This document shows, in pieces, positions 8,996 through 16,976 of a stretch of 59,183 bases of DNA. The stretch lies in contig DATKHB010000001.1 in NCBI GenBank assembly GCA_035510455.1, forward strand, positions 1 to 59,183, given 5' to 3'. Numbering within the stretch: the first letter of the stretch is position 1; the number at the start of each line of letters is the position of its first letter. Position numbers and translations under genes: made by a program. The notes beneath the pieces are model-generated. The model was not told the origin of the DNA and ran no database searches. It saw only the letters and a program-made list of their open reading frames with translations. Source of the stretch: DATKGL01 sp035510455 (GTDB lineage Bacteria > Patescibacteriota > Saccharimonadia > Saccharimonadales > UBA4665).

Positions 8996-9281
8996 TTATC
9001 TGTTTGTTTTTTCTAGATGCTTGCCTCTAAAGTGCAGCAAAATAGCTAGAACCACTAATCCTATAATAATTGCTATTGAAAGCCGGACATATTCGGGTAC
9101 TGTGTGCTGTATGTCAGAGCCTAAAGCCAACATATCCAATCACTGCGTCTCCAGGAATTAGAATTGGAACTCCCATTTCTTCGGCAAATAACAACAATAG
9201 TGGAGCCAATACTATGTGGCTACTTATAAAAAGCTGAACATTATCCGAGTATTGATCTACGAGTTGAAAAAGATAGTTCAA
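8996..9281 (-). pseudogene. broken DedA/VTT-type membrane protein gene
   Basis: Two overlapping frames on the minus strand. The first (9281 TTG to 9114) reads into EEMGVPILIPGDAVIGYVGF, which matches the re-entrant E-x-x-G-x-P-x-P-G-D signature of DedA family proteins, then stops. The second (9133 to 8996, 45 codons) gives PEYVRLSIAIIIGLVVLAIL and a basic tail, like the C-terminal helix of the same family. The central ~100 residues of a DedA protein are missing. The simplest reading is an internal deletion with a frameshift; two small genuine membrane proteins are the alternative. Confidence 0.5.
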
Positions 9282-9312
9282 ATTAAGTTTCCGGTTAGCT
9301 TATAAAGGCTCC

Positions 9313-10833
9313 CTAGGCATAGCCAGGGAAAAAGTCAATTTTAATATTGCTTTTACTCACCCCTAGATCTGACAGAATTTCTTGCATTGCCTCGACCATA
9401 GAATGTGTCCCTGATATATAAAATACTCTTTCTAGGTAGTCCGGAACTGATCGTTTTATCAATTCGCCATTAATAGTGCCTGGGATAGCATTAGGGTCAG
9501 TAATCTTTGCGCCGTTGTCACTTATAGTATAAATAGTATTAATAGCTAACCTAACTCGAGCCTCTTCAAAAACTCTTTTATAGGCTAAATCCTCCTCGGT
9601 GCGGGCTGAGTAAAATAGCGTTACTGTTCTTCTGTCGTTTTTGTCGACTAAATACTTAACCATACTTCTAAATGGGGTAATCCCTATACCTCCGGCAATA
9701 AAAACTAGTTTTTTAGCATGATCTTTTGGCATTACAAAATCTCCAGCTAGCTGCGAAGCGACAATAAGAGTATCCTCATTTGCGTCTAAGAGTGCTCCTT
9801 TGAAACTACTACCCTTATCATAAAATTTTATTCCAATCCTTAGGTCAGGCTCAGTTGGTGATGAAGCCAGCGTAAAGAATCGGCGACTACCGCGAGAATC
9901 GGTTTTATCGTGCTGAAGAGTCCACTCAAGATATTGACCAGGCTCATAAGCAAGTTTTCGATCCGGGCTAAACACAAAATCAGCTGTATCGGTAGCGATT
10001 TTGATTTTTTGTTTGAGTATAGGGAAGAGTTTGGTCTTAGGGCTGACTAAATATGAAAATGCGTTACCGATAATTAGTGCAAGTTCGGGAGTTGTATAGT
10101 AGTTAAATATGTGTACTTGAGGTGGGAGCAAAAAACCTACTATTACTGCATACCAAGTTTGCTTCTTTGCAGTAGGCGGAGAGGTAAGAGGTTCTGTCAG
10201 CATAACAAACCCAAGGAAAAAGATAGCTGAACTCAAAATCATGTTGTGTAAGCTACTGGCTACACTCACCTTAGAAATAATAGAATAGAATACTGTTGAT
10301 AGAGTTGTCGCAACAAAAAAGCTCATAATCATACGTTCGCGGCGTACTTTTCTCATGATTAGCAGGCCCCCAATTAACACAAAAGGTAACATAACAGCAG
10401 TTCCTACCCACCAACTAGCAGTTTGCCTGGGTCCTAATGCAGTCAGTACTACCGCAATTGCTGCCGGGTTAAAGATGTGCTTATCTCTGATCGTTATTAA
10501 GTACTTAGAGGCCATCGCTAGCCCTGATGCGGCAAGTAAAAATAAAATATTAAAGCCAGTTGGATTGGGGCTGATGATAAGGGCGAGTATGAGAGCTGTG
10601 ATAAGTGAGGATTCTGGATTGATAGGGGCGTCGAATATATATGAGAATACCTTATTGATAATCCAGCAGGCCGCTACTAATATGATCGCCGAGATTGCTA
10701 TATAAAGTGGCTTATAATGCAGATCACCAAAAGCGCTCAGACAAATAGCGGCTATTATTAGTGCTATCAAATAGTATAGAAGCAACCTATACATGGTTAT
10801 GCTGTCTATAAACTTATCAATGGTCTTAAGCAT
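9313..10833 (-). CDS. RnfD/NqrB-like membrane domain fused to FNR-type reductase
   Basis: About 506 residues from the preferred start. The N-terminal half has about ten membrane helices with RnfD/NqrB hallmarks: FNPAAIAVVL and the late MLTEPLTSPPT block. The C-terminal half is a ferredoxin-NADP reductase module: RRFFTLASSP (FAD), GGIGITPFRSM (NAD(P)H), FYSARTEEDLAY and the terminal FFPGY. It should pass electrons from cytosolic NAD(P)H across the membrane. I do not see the covalent-flavin SGAT motif in its membrane part. The start at 10833 overlaps the apbE-like stop by 8 bases, implying translational coupling; a start at 10887 is also open. Confidence 0.8.
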   Translation of the reverse strand: MLKTIDKFIDSITMYRLLLYYLIALIIAAICLSAFGDLHYKPLYIAISAIILVAACWIINKVFSYIFDAPINPESSLITALILALIISPNPTGFNILFLLAASGLAMASKYLITIRDKHIFNPAAIAVVLTALGPRQTASWWVGTAVMLPFVLIGGLLIMRKVRRERMIMSFFVATTLSTVFYSIISKVSVASSLHNMILSSAIFFLGFVMLTEPLTSPPTAKKQTWYAVIVGFLLPPQVHIFNYYTTPELALIIGNAFSYLVSPKTKLFPILKQKIKIATDTADFVFSPDRKLAYEPGQYLEWTLQHDKTDSRGSRRFFTLASSPTEPDLRIGIKFYDKGSSFKGALLDANEDTLIVASQLAGDFVMPKDHAKKLVFIAGGIGITPFRSMVKYLVDKNDRRTVTLFYSARTEEDLAYKRVFEEARVRLAINTIYTISDNGAKITDPNAIPGTINGELIKRSVPDYLERVFYISGTHSMVEAMQEILSDLGVSKSNIKIDFFPGYA

Positions 10834-11569
10834 TATTGAATACATACCTTTCGAAGCCACTGGTAAAAGTAGCGATCTTTTCATCATCTACCATGTAGCC
10901 TTCTAAGTCAGGCATTCTTTCTATAAATCCAATACCTTCTTTGCCCATAGCAAAAGCTGCTGTAGCAAATCTATCCGCTTCATAAACATTGGCTGCTATA
11001 ACAGTCAAGCTCTTAACGTCAGTGATGTCTTGGCCGCTACTGTGAGGATTGTAGATGTGTTGCCCTCGAATGTATGTACCAGAGGTAGCCATACCTTGAT
11101 TTTCTAAATGCACAGCTTTAATAATCTCGTTGATATTAAACGGGTTACGAATACCTACAGCCCAAGACTTTTTATCTGAATTTGTGCCATCAACCTGTAT
11201 ATCGCCTCCAGCCTCAATGTAAAAGTTCTTTACTCCTTTTTCCCGTAAAAGCTTAGCAGCGTTATAAACAGCCCAACCTTTTACTAATCCCGAAGGATCT
11301 AATTTATCATTATGATGAATGTCGAAATAGCCATCGGTTATAGCTTTGGTTTCCTCGCATAAGCTAAGGACAGATTTCATGTCCTTGCTCAACTCGCCTT
11401 GAGGTAGGCCGTTGTTAATCTTGGAAATTTCACTATTCGGCTTATAGGTGCTGAATTGTTCGTCAACCTTCCTAAAATAATTAAATATGCTTTCAAAAAC
11501 GACATTGCTAGCTCCAGCTATTATTTCTATTGTTATGGGCATGCCCATTATTATTTTTGTCTTTTTCAT
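10826..11569 (-). CDS. apbE: FAD:protein FMN transferase (ApbE-like)
   Basis: 247 residues, shorter than the usual 300-350. ApbE enzymes attach FMN to Thr/Ser of target proteins. Visible family blocks are the N-terminal MGMPITIEI, LDPSGLVKGWAVYNAAKLL, NFYIEAGGDIQVDG and ATSGTYIRGQHIYNPHSSGQ. No signal peptide is apparent, so modification may take place in the cytosol before export or on the inner face, unless the first residues act as an anchor. It lies between the FMN-binding protein and the reductase, its likely substrate and partner. Confidence 0.85.
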   Translation of the reverse strand: MKKTKIIMGMPITIEIIAGASNVVFESIFNYFRKVDEQFSTYKPNSEISKINNGLPQGELSKDMKSVLSLCEETKAITDGYFDIHHNDKLDPSGLVKGWAVYNAAKLLREKGVKNFYIEAGGDIQVDGTNSDKKSWAVGIRNPFNINEIIKAVHLENQGMATSGTYIRGQHIYNPHSSGQDITDVKSLTVIAANVYEADRFATAAFAMGKEGIGFIERMPDLEGYMVDDEKIATFTSGFERYVFNNA

Positions 11570-11575
11570 ATTAGA

Positions 11576-11974
11576 TTATGCTTGTGACAAGGCTGCCTTC
11601 AATGACTGGATGAAGGCCTGTGAGGTGAAGGTTGCTCCCGATATTAACTGGACATTTGCGCTTTGCGAATGAATAGCTTCCTGCTGTAAATAAGGCATAG
11701 CTTGTTGATTAATGACAGCCGAAGTTGAATGAGTGTCTGGGTACTGAAGGAACTTTACATTGGTGATTTTACCGCCAGAAATTGTAGCTGCAACCTGCAC
11801 ATTCCCGTAGTAAGCATCGGCTACACTCCCGGTGTAAGTGCCGTCTTTATATTGGCTGGTGGTGGTGGAAGAACTAGAACCACTACTAGTGCCAGAACTG
11901 CTAGTTGATCCCCTCGACGACGTGGATGCTGAACTATTGGTACTTAAAGAAGCTGGCTTTTTAAGAACAGGCAC
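11576..11974 (-). CDS. secreted FMN-binding domain protein
   Basis: The C-terminal ~90 residues form an FMN-bind domain: GTYTGSVADAYYGNVQVAA, then ISGATFTSQAF, where the Thr of SGAT is the expected site of covalent FMN attachment by ApbE. A Ser/Thr-rich linker precedes it. The GTG at 11974 is the first standard start, but the frame stays open upstream to about 12049 and there encodes a clear membrane anchor (ILKKFILIVAVLGIFVIYSA), so the true protein is probably 25 residues longer, starting at a non-standard codon. It ends 6 bases before the apbE-like start. Confidence 0.8.
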   Translation of the reverse strand: MPVLKKPASLSTNSSASTSSRGSTSSSGTSSGSSSSTTTSQYKDGTYTGSVADAYYGNVQVAATISGGKITNVKFLQYPDTHSTSAVINQQAMPYLQQEAIHSQSANVQLISGATFTSQAFIQSLKAALSQA

Positions 11975-12153
11975 CTGATGTCTAATGCCGGCACTATAAA
12001 TTACAAATATGCCTAGTACTGCTACGATTAGTATAAATTTTTTTAAGATATAACTACAGCCCTTTCAAACCTCTAGTATTCTTTCATAATTTGCTGTAGA
12101 TTTACTGATGTTGCTACTGATTAAATGACAAGTAAATAATACAAAACCGGTGT

Positions 12154-13149
12154 CTATGCTGTAGGGAGAGTTATATTTATAGTTGTCCCTTGACCTTCTT
12201 TGCTTTGCACAACAATTAGTCCACCATTAAGCTCTGCTATATCCTTTGCTAAAGGTAGCCCTAGGCCATAACCAGTTGTTCTATCTTTGGTCGTGTTGAT
12301 ATTCTTAGATCGGTAGAAACGTTCGAATATATGCGGCAAATCATCTGAGGGTATACCGATACCGTTATCTTCAATAGTAATAATAGCTTGTTTGCCCTTG
12401 TTAGCCAGACTTAGGTTAATCTGGCTCTTAGGATCACTATACTTAATGGCATTATCTAAAACTATGGTTATTAGTTGGTGTAGCCCCTTAGGTTCTGCTT
12501 TAACCTGGGCTGGTTCTGTTTTAACATTAACTTTAATTTTCTTGTGGCGAATTCTTGGGCCCATGGACGACACTACCTCATTAGTAATATTTTCAAGATT
12601 TATTATTTCTGCCCTATCGGTGGACTTACTATCGTGTCGAGATAAATCTATTAGATGGTCGGTTAACTCCTCTAATTTTTCTATATCCTTTAGATTATCT
12701 TTTAAAGTTCGACGTAACATTGCAGCGTCATTTGATTCTCGCATTAATGTAGCCTCCGTATCTGCCTTCATAGCGGTTAATGGTGTTCTTAGTTCGTGTG
12801 AGGCATCTGCCGTAAATCTAATCTGGGATTGATGGGCTTCTTCAATAGGTCTTAGGGTCCTACGCGCCAAAACATAACTAGTAATGAACGCCCCAATTAA
12901 AACTACAATATTGAAATAAACTAGATCCACCTTTAAGTGTGTCGACCTAGTATCAAGCTCAGTTTTTGAGATATGATTAGCGTCATCGCTGTCGTGATCA
13001 TCGACAACGATTTGATGATATTGATCATTCAGACCTTCCGATAACTCGTGCGTACCAAAATGATAGAGAACTCCACTAAATAGAAAACTCAACAGCATAA
13101 CTATAAGGACATACCAGAATGTTAGTTTTAAGGTAGCTGATTTAAACAT
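12154..13149 (-). CDS. sensor histidine kinase
   Basis: 331 residues. Two membrane helices (about 8-30 and 76-95) enclose a short His/Asp-rich extracytoplasmic loop (VVDDHDSDDANH), which could bind metal or sense redox state. The H-box is FTADASHELRTPL with H118 as the phosphorylation site. The ATPase has LDNAIKYS (N box), DNGIGIP (G1) and GYGLGLPLAKDIA (G2). The gene overlaps the response regulator upstream by 8 bases and lies just upstream of the flavin redox operon on the same strand. Confidence 0.9.
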   Translation of the reverse strand: MFKSATLKLTFWYVLIVMLLSFLFSGVLYHFGTHELSEGLNDQYHQIVVDDHDSDDANHISKTELDTRSTHLKVDLVYFNIVVLIGAFITSYVLARRTLRPIEEAHQSQIRFTADASHELRTPLTAMKADTEATLMRESNDAAMLRRTLKDNLKDIEKLEELTDHLIDLSRHDSKSTDRAEIINLENITNEVVSSMGPRIRHKKIKVNVKTEPAQVKAEPKGLHQLITIVLDNAIKYSDPKSQINLSLANKGKQAIITIEDNGIGIPSDDLPHIFERFYRSKNINTTKDRTTGYGLGLPLAKDIAELNGGLIVVQSKEGQGTTINITLPTA

Positions 13150-13828
13150 TAGAAGCGCTTATCCTATATCCAAATCCATGAATGGTATGAATGAGAGTTG
13201 TACTTTGAGGAAATGTTTTATCAATCTTTTTCCTTAAGTATCCCATGTACACTTCTACAGTATTTGGCACAACTAATGAATCGCCGTCCCATACATGACT
13301 AATGATCTTGTCTTTTGATAGAGTTTGACCTTGATTATATAAAAGGTAACTTAGTAATTTAAACTCTCTTGCCGATAATTTAATCTCTACGCCATTTCTT
13401 TTGACGTTAAATGATTCAGCATTAACCTCCAGATCATCAAGCTTCATAATGGGCCCCGCAGTTTGAGGATTGCGCCTCAATAAAACTTGGACTCTAACGA
13501 TTAATTCTTTCATTGAAAATGGTTTTGCCAGATAGTCATCGGCTCCAGACTGCAAGCCTTCTACTTTATCATCTACTTCACCCCTGGCAGTGAGCATTAA
13601 TATTGGAGTATGCATTCCCGATTCTCGAACTTTACGACACAGCTCAACCCCTTCAAACGAACCGGGGAGCATCCGGTCTAAGATAATTAGGTCGTAATCT
13701 GGGTCAACTGCTGCGGATATGCCACTATCAGAATCAGATGCTATGTCTACCGCAAAATTATTCTGCTCTAATGCGCTCTTAATAGCTCTGGCAATCCTTT
13801 TTTCATCTTCTATGACCAATAATCTCAT
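13142..13828 (-). CDS. OmpR-family response regulator
   Basis: 228 residues: receiver domain with acidic pocket ED at 7-8, phospho-acceptor D51, the T80 region and K102 (DDYLAKPF), followed by an OmpR/PhoB winged helix (LSAREFKLLSYLLYNQGQ to VEVYMGYLRKKID and HGFGYRI). It forms the partner of the adjacent kinase. A TACAAT box 7 bases before the ATG suggests a leaderless mRNA. The redox genes downstream are plausible targets by position only. Confidence 0.92.
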   Translation of the reverse strand: MRLLVIEDEKRIARAIKSALEQNNFAVDIASDSDSGISAAVDPDYDLIILDRMLPGSFEGVELCRKVRESGMHTPILMLTARGEVDDKVEGLQSGADDYLAKPFSMKELIVRVQVLLRRNPQTAGPIMKLDDLEVNAESFNVKRNGVEIKLSAREFKLLSYLLYNQGQTLSKDKIISHVWDGDSLVVPNTVEVYMGYLRKKIDKTFPQSTTLIHTIHGFGYRISASNV

Positions 13829-13835
13829 CTTAAGT

Positions 13836-13841
13836 ATTGTA
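13836..13841 (-). promoter_or_regulatory. -10 box of the response-regulator operon
   Basis: Minus-strand TACAAT ends 7 bases before the ATG at 13828, with no ribosome binding site. Confidence 0.45.
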
Positions 13842-13845
13842 AACC

Positions 13846-13874
13846 TTGACAGGTCAGATCGGTGATAGTATATA
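13846..13874 (+). promoter_or_regulatory. sigma70-type promoter, plus strand
   Basis: TTGACA, a 17-base spacer, then TATATA: a near-consensus promoter pointing away from the two-component operon. The first open frame downstream is a 14-codon peptide at 13894-13938, then the 13958 small frame. No larger gene follows until 14298. Confidence 0.6.
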
Positions 13875-13957
13875 CATCATATTTCAATAAATAATGTCTC
13901 ATTTAACAGTAGTGAACACAAAGCGAAAAGATTCCTGACCGGCACGCTCAGCCATAA

Positions 13958-14128
13958 TTGGCTTCCGATGATACTGGCTATGATTTAATTGACGCGGGAA
14001 CCGCCGTGGCTCAAGACACAGAAAACTCTGCAATTGTGATGCGCACCGATAAGTTAAAGCTAGAGGACGAATTTGAGGCATTAGAACTTATACTGCACGG
14101 CATGCTATACGGCATTTTTAGCCAGTAG
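13958..14128 (+). CDS. possible small acidic protein
   Basis: A 56-residue frame starting at TTG 13958 (or ATG 14039 for a 29-residue form). Its sequence (GYDLIDAGTAVAQDTENSA, then LKLEDEFEALELILHG) looks protein-like and helical but matches no family I know. It lies under the 13846-13874 promoter. A second tiny frame with a GGAG site follows at 14180-14251 and begins with a similar AGYELLD motif. The stretch could also be a decayed gene. Confidence 0.35.
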   Translation: MASDDTGYDLIDAGTAVAQDTENSAIVMRTDKLKLEDEFEALELILHGMLYGIFSQ

Positions 14129-14297
14129 GGTTCTGGCTTCGTCAACCAAGGCCAGCCATCCAACGGTGGAGAAATAAAAATGTTAAATGACGCTGGATAC
14201 GAACTATTGGACATTTGGATACGTTCGGTAACTTACCTCACGAAGAGCTAACTCCCTTATGGTTGTGTTTTTGTTCGGGGTATGTTGACATGAAGAT

Positions 14298-14873
14298 ATG
14301 GCTGAGTTACCTGGGCCCGCTACTATTAGCGGGGATCAACAAACGCACGATTGGCATCAAGCGAATCTGGTTGACATGAGTTTAGGCCGTCAATTTGATG
14401 GGTTTAACACCCTGAGCGATATAGATCAATTTGCCATTCAAACAGCTTCACAGATGTATCAACATGTGACTAGCGAAGCTCTTTCGGTGGGCTCAATACC
14501 AACACCATTCTTTCATCCTAAAAGACAAGGGAGCAGGTACCTCAGCCAAAGAATACAGCCGTCTTACCTAAAAACCTTGCGGTACGCAAATGTACTATCA
14601 ACCGTCGTCGCAAGCCACCCATTAATGCCCCGTGCAAGTGAGCCAATCCCCTATATGGAGCCTATTTGTTTTGCTATAACTTCTGACCTGTTACATCCAG
14701 AAAAAGAAGTAAGGCTAGGTGCCGTCGCCTGCATATTTGCACTTTATATTGGCAATGCCGAACGACACAAAGGATTATCTTCACCGGCAGCCAATCGGCG
14801 AGTAAGTAGGATCGAATTGTTTGACGATAAACAGGCTGTCAAAATAGCTCAGTGGACTATGGATTTATTATGA
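14298..14873 (+). CDS. hypothetical protein
   Basis: 191 residues, not recognised. It is soluble, with a helical C-terminal half (EVRLGAVACIFALYIGNAER). Its stop overlaps the start of the acetyltransferase gene by 4 bases (ATGA), so the two form an operon. Confidence 0.6.
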   Translation: MAELPGPATISGDQQTHDWHQANLVDMSLGRQFDGFNTLSDIDQFAIQTASQMYQHVTSEALSVGSIPTPFFHPKRQGSRYLSQRIQPSYLKTLRYANVLSTVVASHPLMPRASEPIPYMEPICFAITSDLLHPEKEVRLGAVACIFALYIGNAERHKGLSSPAANRRVSRIELFDDKQAVKIAQWTMDLL

Positions 14874-15355
14874 TAGACGGAGTTCATTTCAGAGATTTCA
14901 AGGAATCAGATACTCCCGTATTAGCAGAATTATTTGGGGCTGCCATCCGAACAGTCTACCCCGACATAAGTGATGGCGTATGGCTAAACGGTCTACGTAA
15001 TGTTGAGGATACCTACTTGAGATATGGCGGGGCATTCATTGTCGGAGAATACCAAGCCGAAGTTGTGGCGATGGGAGAGCTTAAGAGAATCAGCGACACG
15101 TCAGGCGAGATGGTTAGGGTGGCAGTCAAGCCGGGATTGCATGGTGCCGGTCTTGGGCATGCACTACTGGTAGTAATAGAGGCTCGAGCTATAGAACTAG
15201 GCATGACCGAACTTATACTAGATACGACGTCTGAACAGATCCGAGCAATAAACCTTTATGTCAACAACGGCTATACGGAGTATGACCGTAAGAATATTAA
15301 CCATCCAACAGGGAACACGTTTGAGACAATTTACTATAGAAAATCTTTACAATAG
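14870..15355 (+). CDS. GNAT-family acetyltransferase
   Basis: 161 residues. The acetyl-CoA binding motif A is seen as VAVKPGLHGAGLGHALL (R/Q-x-x-G-x-G/A replaced by GLHGAGLG), and motif B as LILDTTSEQIRAINLYVNNG with the typical N-x-x-A-x-x-L-Y-x-x-x-G-F/Y arrangement. An upstream in-frame ATG at 14852 exists, but the ATG at 14870 overlapping the preceding stop is preferred. The substrate is unknown. Confidence 0.85.
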   Translation: MIDGVHFRDFKESDTPVLAELFGAAIRTVYPDISDGVWLNGLRNVEDTYLRYGGAFIVGEYQAEVVAMGELKRISDTSGEMVRVAVKPGLHGAGLGHALLVVIEARAIELGMTELILDTTSEQIRAINLYVNNGYTEYDRKNINHPTGNTFETIYYRKSLQ

Positions 15356-15413
15356 CCCAATATCTGCCTAAATCTAATAGCCAATATTCATAATTACAGA
15401 CTTTTGTTTAGTA

Positions 15414-15419
15414 TATTAT
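15414..15419 (+). promoter_or_regulatory. -10 box of a probable leaderless transcript
   Basis: TATTAT ends 6 bases before the ATG at 15426 of the DUF5674 gene. Confidence 0.5.
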
Positions 15420-15425
15420 AGGTAG

Positions 15426-15770
15426 ATGAAACAGGTTGATCATATAGCCATAAAAGAATTGTCCGACATGGCAGATAGCATGTACGGCGACTTTGTAAAA
15501 GCGGTCGTAGACCTTGAAAATGGATTGTTAGTTGTTGACGCCGAAATGCATGTCGATCTGGAGCAATTTCTGCTAGAAAACGGCTCAAAGCAGGAAAATC
15601 TGTGGGGGATTAACCTCTACCCAGCTAATCTAGGAACAGATCAGTTTGTGGAGTTTGATTCCATGATAAACATCCGGCCTCGTCAAAAGAACATGTCAAG
15701 AAGCGTTGAGGACGAAAAGATCCGTGCAAAAATTCTCGAGTTAGTTAGCGAAAAGATATCAAATGACTGA
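15426..15770 (+). CDS. DUF5674 family protein
   Basis: 114 residues matching DUF5674, a family common in CPR bacteria and cyanobacteria. Diagnostic blocks are FVKAVVDLENG, EMHVDLEQFLLENGS, NLWGINLYPANLG and EFDSMINIRP. Function unknown. It overlaps the next gene by 8 bases; small two-gene operons of this size and overlap are often toxin-antitoxin modules, but nothing in the sequence proves that here. Confidence 0.85.
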   Translation: MKQVDHIAIKELSDMADSMYGDFVKAVVDLENGLLVVDAEMHVDLEQFLLENGSKQENLWGINLYPANLGTDQFVEFDSMINIRPRQKNMSRSVEDEKIRAKILELVSEKISND

Positions 15771-16095
15771 TTACAAAGTCGATCGCGAGCGATGGTCGCA
15801 AATGAGTATTCTAGAGCAAATGGGCAATATATATAGCGAAGTTGGTAGATCGTTTAAGGCAAAACGAAGCGGGAAAGTAGACAATCAAAACTTAGCCGCG
15901 ACAAGGGCCATTGATTTGTTTGATGCCACAGTGGAAACCCTTATTGAGAAGAAATCGATTAGGGCTACGGAAGTCCTAAGAGCAAAAGATCAATATCTCA
16001 TTAGCCTACACGGCAAGCCATTCAACGAAAAGGACGCATCCAGTTTAGAGAAATACTTCTTAGAGTTTGCGGTTGCGGCGAGGCTTAGTAAGTGA
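15763..16095 (+). CDS. small helical protein paired with DUF5674
   Basis: 110 residues, mostly helical, with MSILEQMGNIYSEVGRSFKA near the start and NLAATRAIDLFDATVETLI in the middle. I recognise the pattern as one found next to DUF5674 genes in other CPR genomes, but no function is known. The 8-base overlap implies coupled translation with the upstream gene. Confidence 0.7.
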   Translation: MTDYKVDRERWSQMSILEQMGNIYSEVGRSFKAKRSGKVDNQNLAATRAIDLFDATVETLIEKKSIRATEVLRAKDQYLISLHGKPFNEKDASSLEKYFLEFAVAARLSK

Positions 16096-16469
16096 AGTTA
16101 CTACCATCAGTTAAGTGCCGCTCGTAGTTTAGAAAAATTCAAGATAGCGAATAGGTGTTTTTGGGTTCGTCTAAATCATCGATGATTGTTTCTTCTCTTG
16201 AAAAGCTCATCAGCACACCATCGCTAAAGCGGGAAACGATACTTTCTTTCTTAGTTTTTCGCGTTGGAGCAATCGATTTAAAACTCGTAGTGAACTCATT
16301 ATGCGCTTGCTTTCAATTTAAACTTGTGATAACAAACACATCCATTCAAAACATTAACGTTATACTTAAGGTTAGGAAGCTAACATTATTACGCACATCG
16401 TTGAAAGGAGGGTGTTTCCGAAACTGCTAGGCTTTTGTTCTATAAAGCAAAACATGAAAGGTGACATTT
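16096..16469. other. stretch without a clear gene
   Basis: No start-to-stop gene is convincing. On the minus strand one frame (about 16330 to 16139) reads FKSIAPTRKTKKESIVS and SFSREETIIDDLDEPKN before a stop, which looks coding, but it has no ATG, GTG or TTG start near its beginning. It may be a gene remnant or a protein with an unusual start. Confidence 0.4.
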
Positions 16470-16679
16470 ATGTCTCATTCAATTCGCGCAATCAAGAACA
16501 AACAGCAAAAACACCCAAAAGTAGACTTTCATCAGTATTTATATAATTCTGGCGAACCGTCAGACGATAACACATATGCCGTACCCGCAGAACTTGAAGC
16601 AGAAATGTTAGAGAGTAGTTTCTCTATGAAGAGACAGCTTAGGTACGTTGCTCGCATCATGAGAAGTCGCCCCTCTTAA
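16470..16679 (+). CDS. small basic hypothetical protein
   Basis: 69 residues from the ATG at 16470, which has an AAGGTG Shine-Dalgarno site 6 bases upstream (a GTG at 16461 is also in frame). Basic at both ends with an acidic centre (PAELEAEMLES). No family recognised. It precedes the DUF2795-like gene by 12 bases and probably shares its transcript. Confidence 0.55.
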   Translation: MSHSIRAIKNKQQKHPKVDFHQYLYNSGEPSDDNTYAVPAELEAEMLESSFSMKRQLRYVARIMRSRPS

Positions 16680-16691
16680 AGGCGACAGACT

Positions 16692-16952
16692 ATGATTTAC
16701 GAAAAGGCGCTTCCGCGCATAGATAACATTCTGTGGTTAAGAAAGCTCTCGGGACCGTTCCCGACAACTGCTGGTGAGATATTAGACACAGCAAACCGAT
16801 GGAATTTCAGTAGATCTACCACTGACTTTCTAAGATTATTCCCAGAAAAAGAAGAGTTTGGGGATAGAAACAGTTTTTTAAGACTCTGCGAAGAGATGGA
16901 ATTGGCTATTCGCGGCAGCAGAACGGTGCAATATAAAAATCCAGAAATGTAA
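16692..16952 (+). CDS. DUF2795-like small protein
   Basis: 86 residues. The pattern LSGPFPTTAGEILDTANRW, then TTDFLRLFPEKEEFGDRNSF resembles DUF2795 (a short family with an F/YP-x-T/S-x-x-EL/IL start and an LP/FP-x-x-x-x-F/Y end). Function unknown in the family. The identification is by pattern only and could be wrong. Confidence 0.5.
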   Translation: MIYEKALPRIDNILWLRKLSGPFPTTAGEILDTANRWNFSRSTTDFLRLFPEKEEFGDRNSFLRLCEEMELAIRGSRTVQYKNPEM

Positions 16953-16976
16953 TTTTCGAAATGATAATATGATGGC

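Noticed and set aside
16155..16430. 91-codon plus-strand frame starting at TTG.
   Set aside because: No ribosome site or -10 box at the start, composition unlike a protein, and the opposite strand looks more coding.
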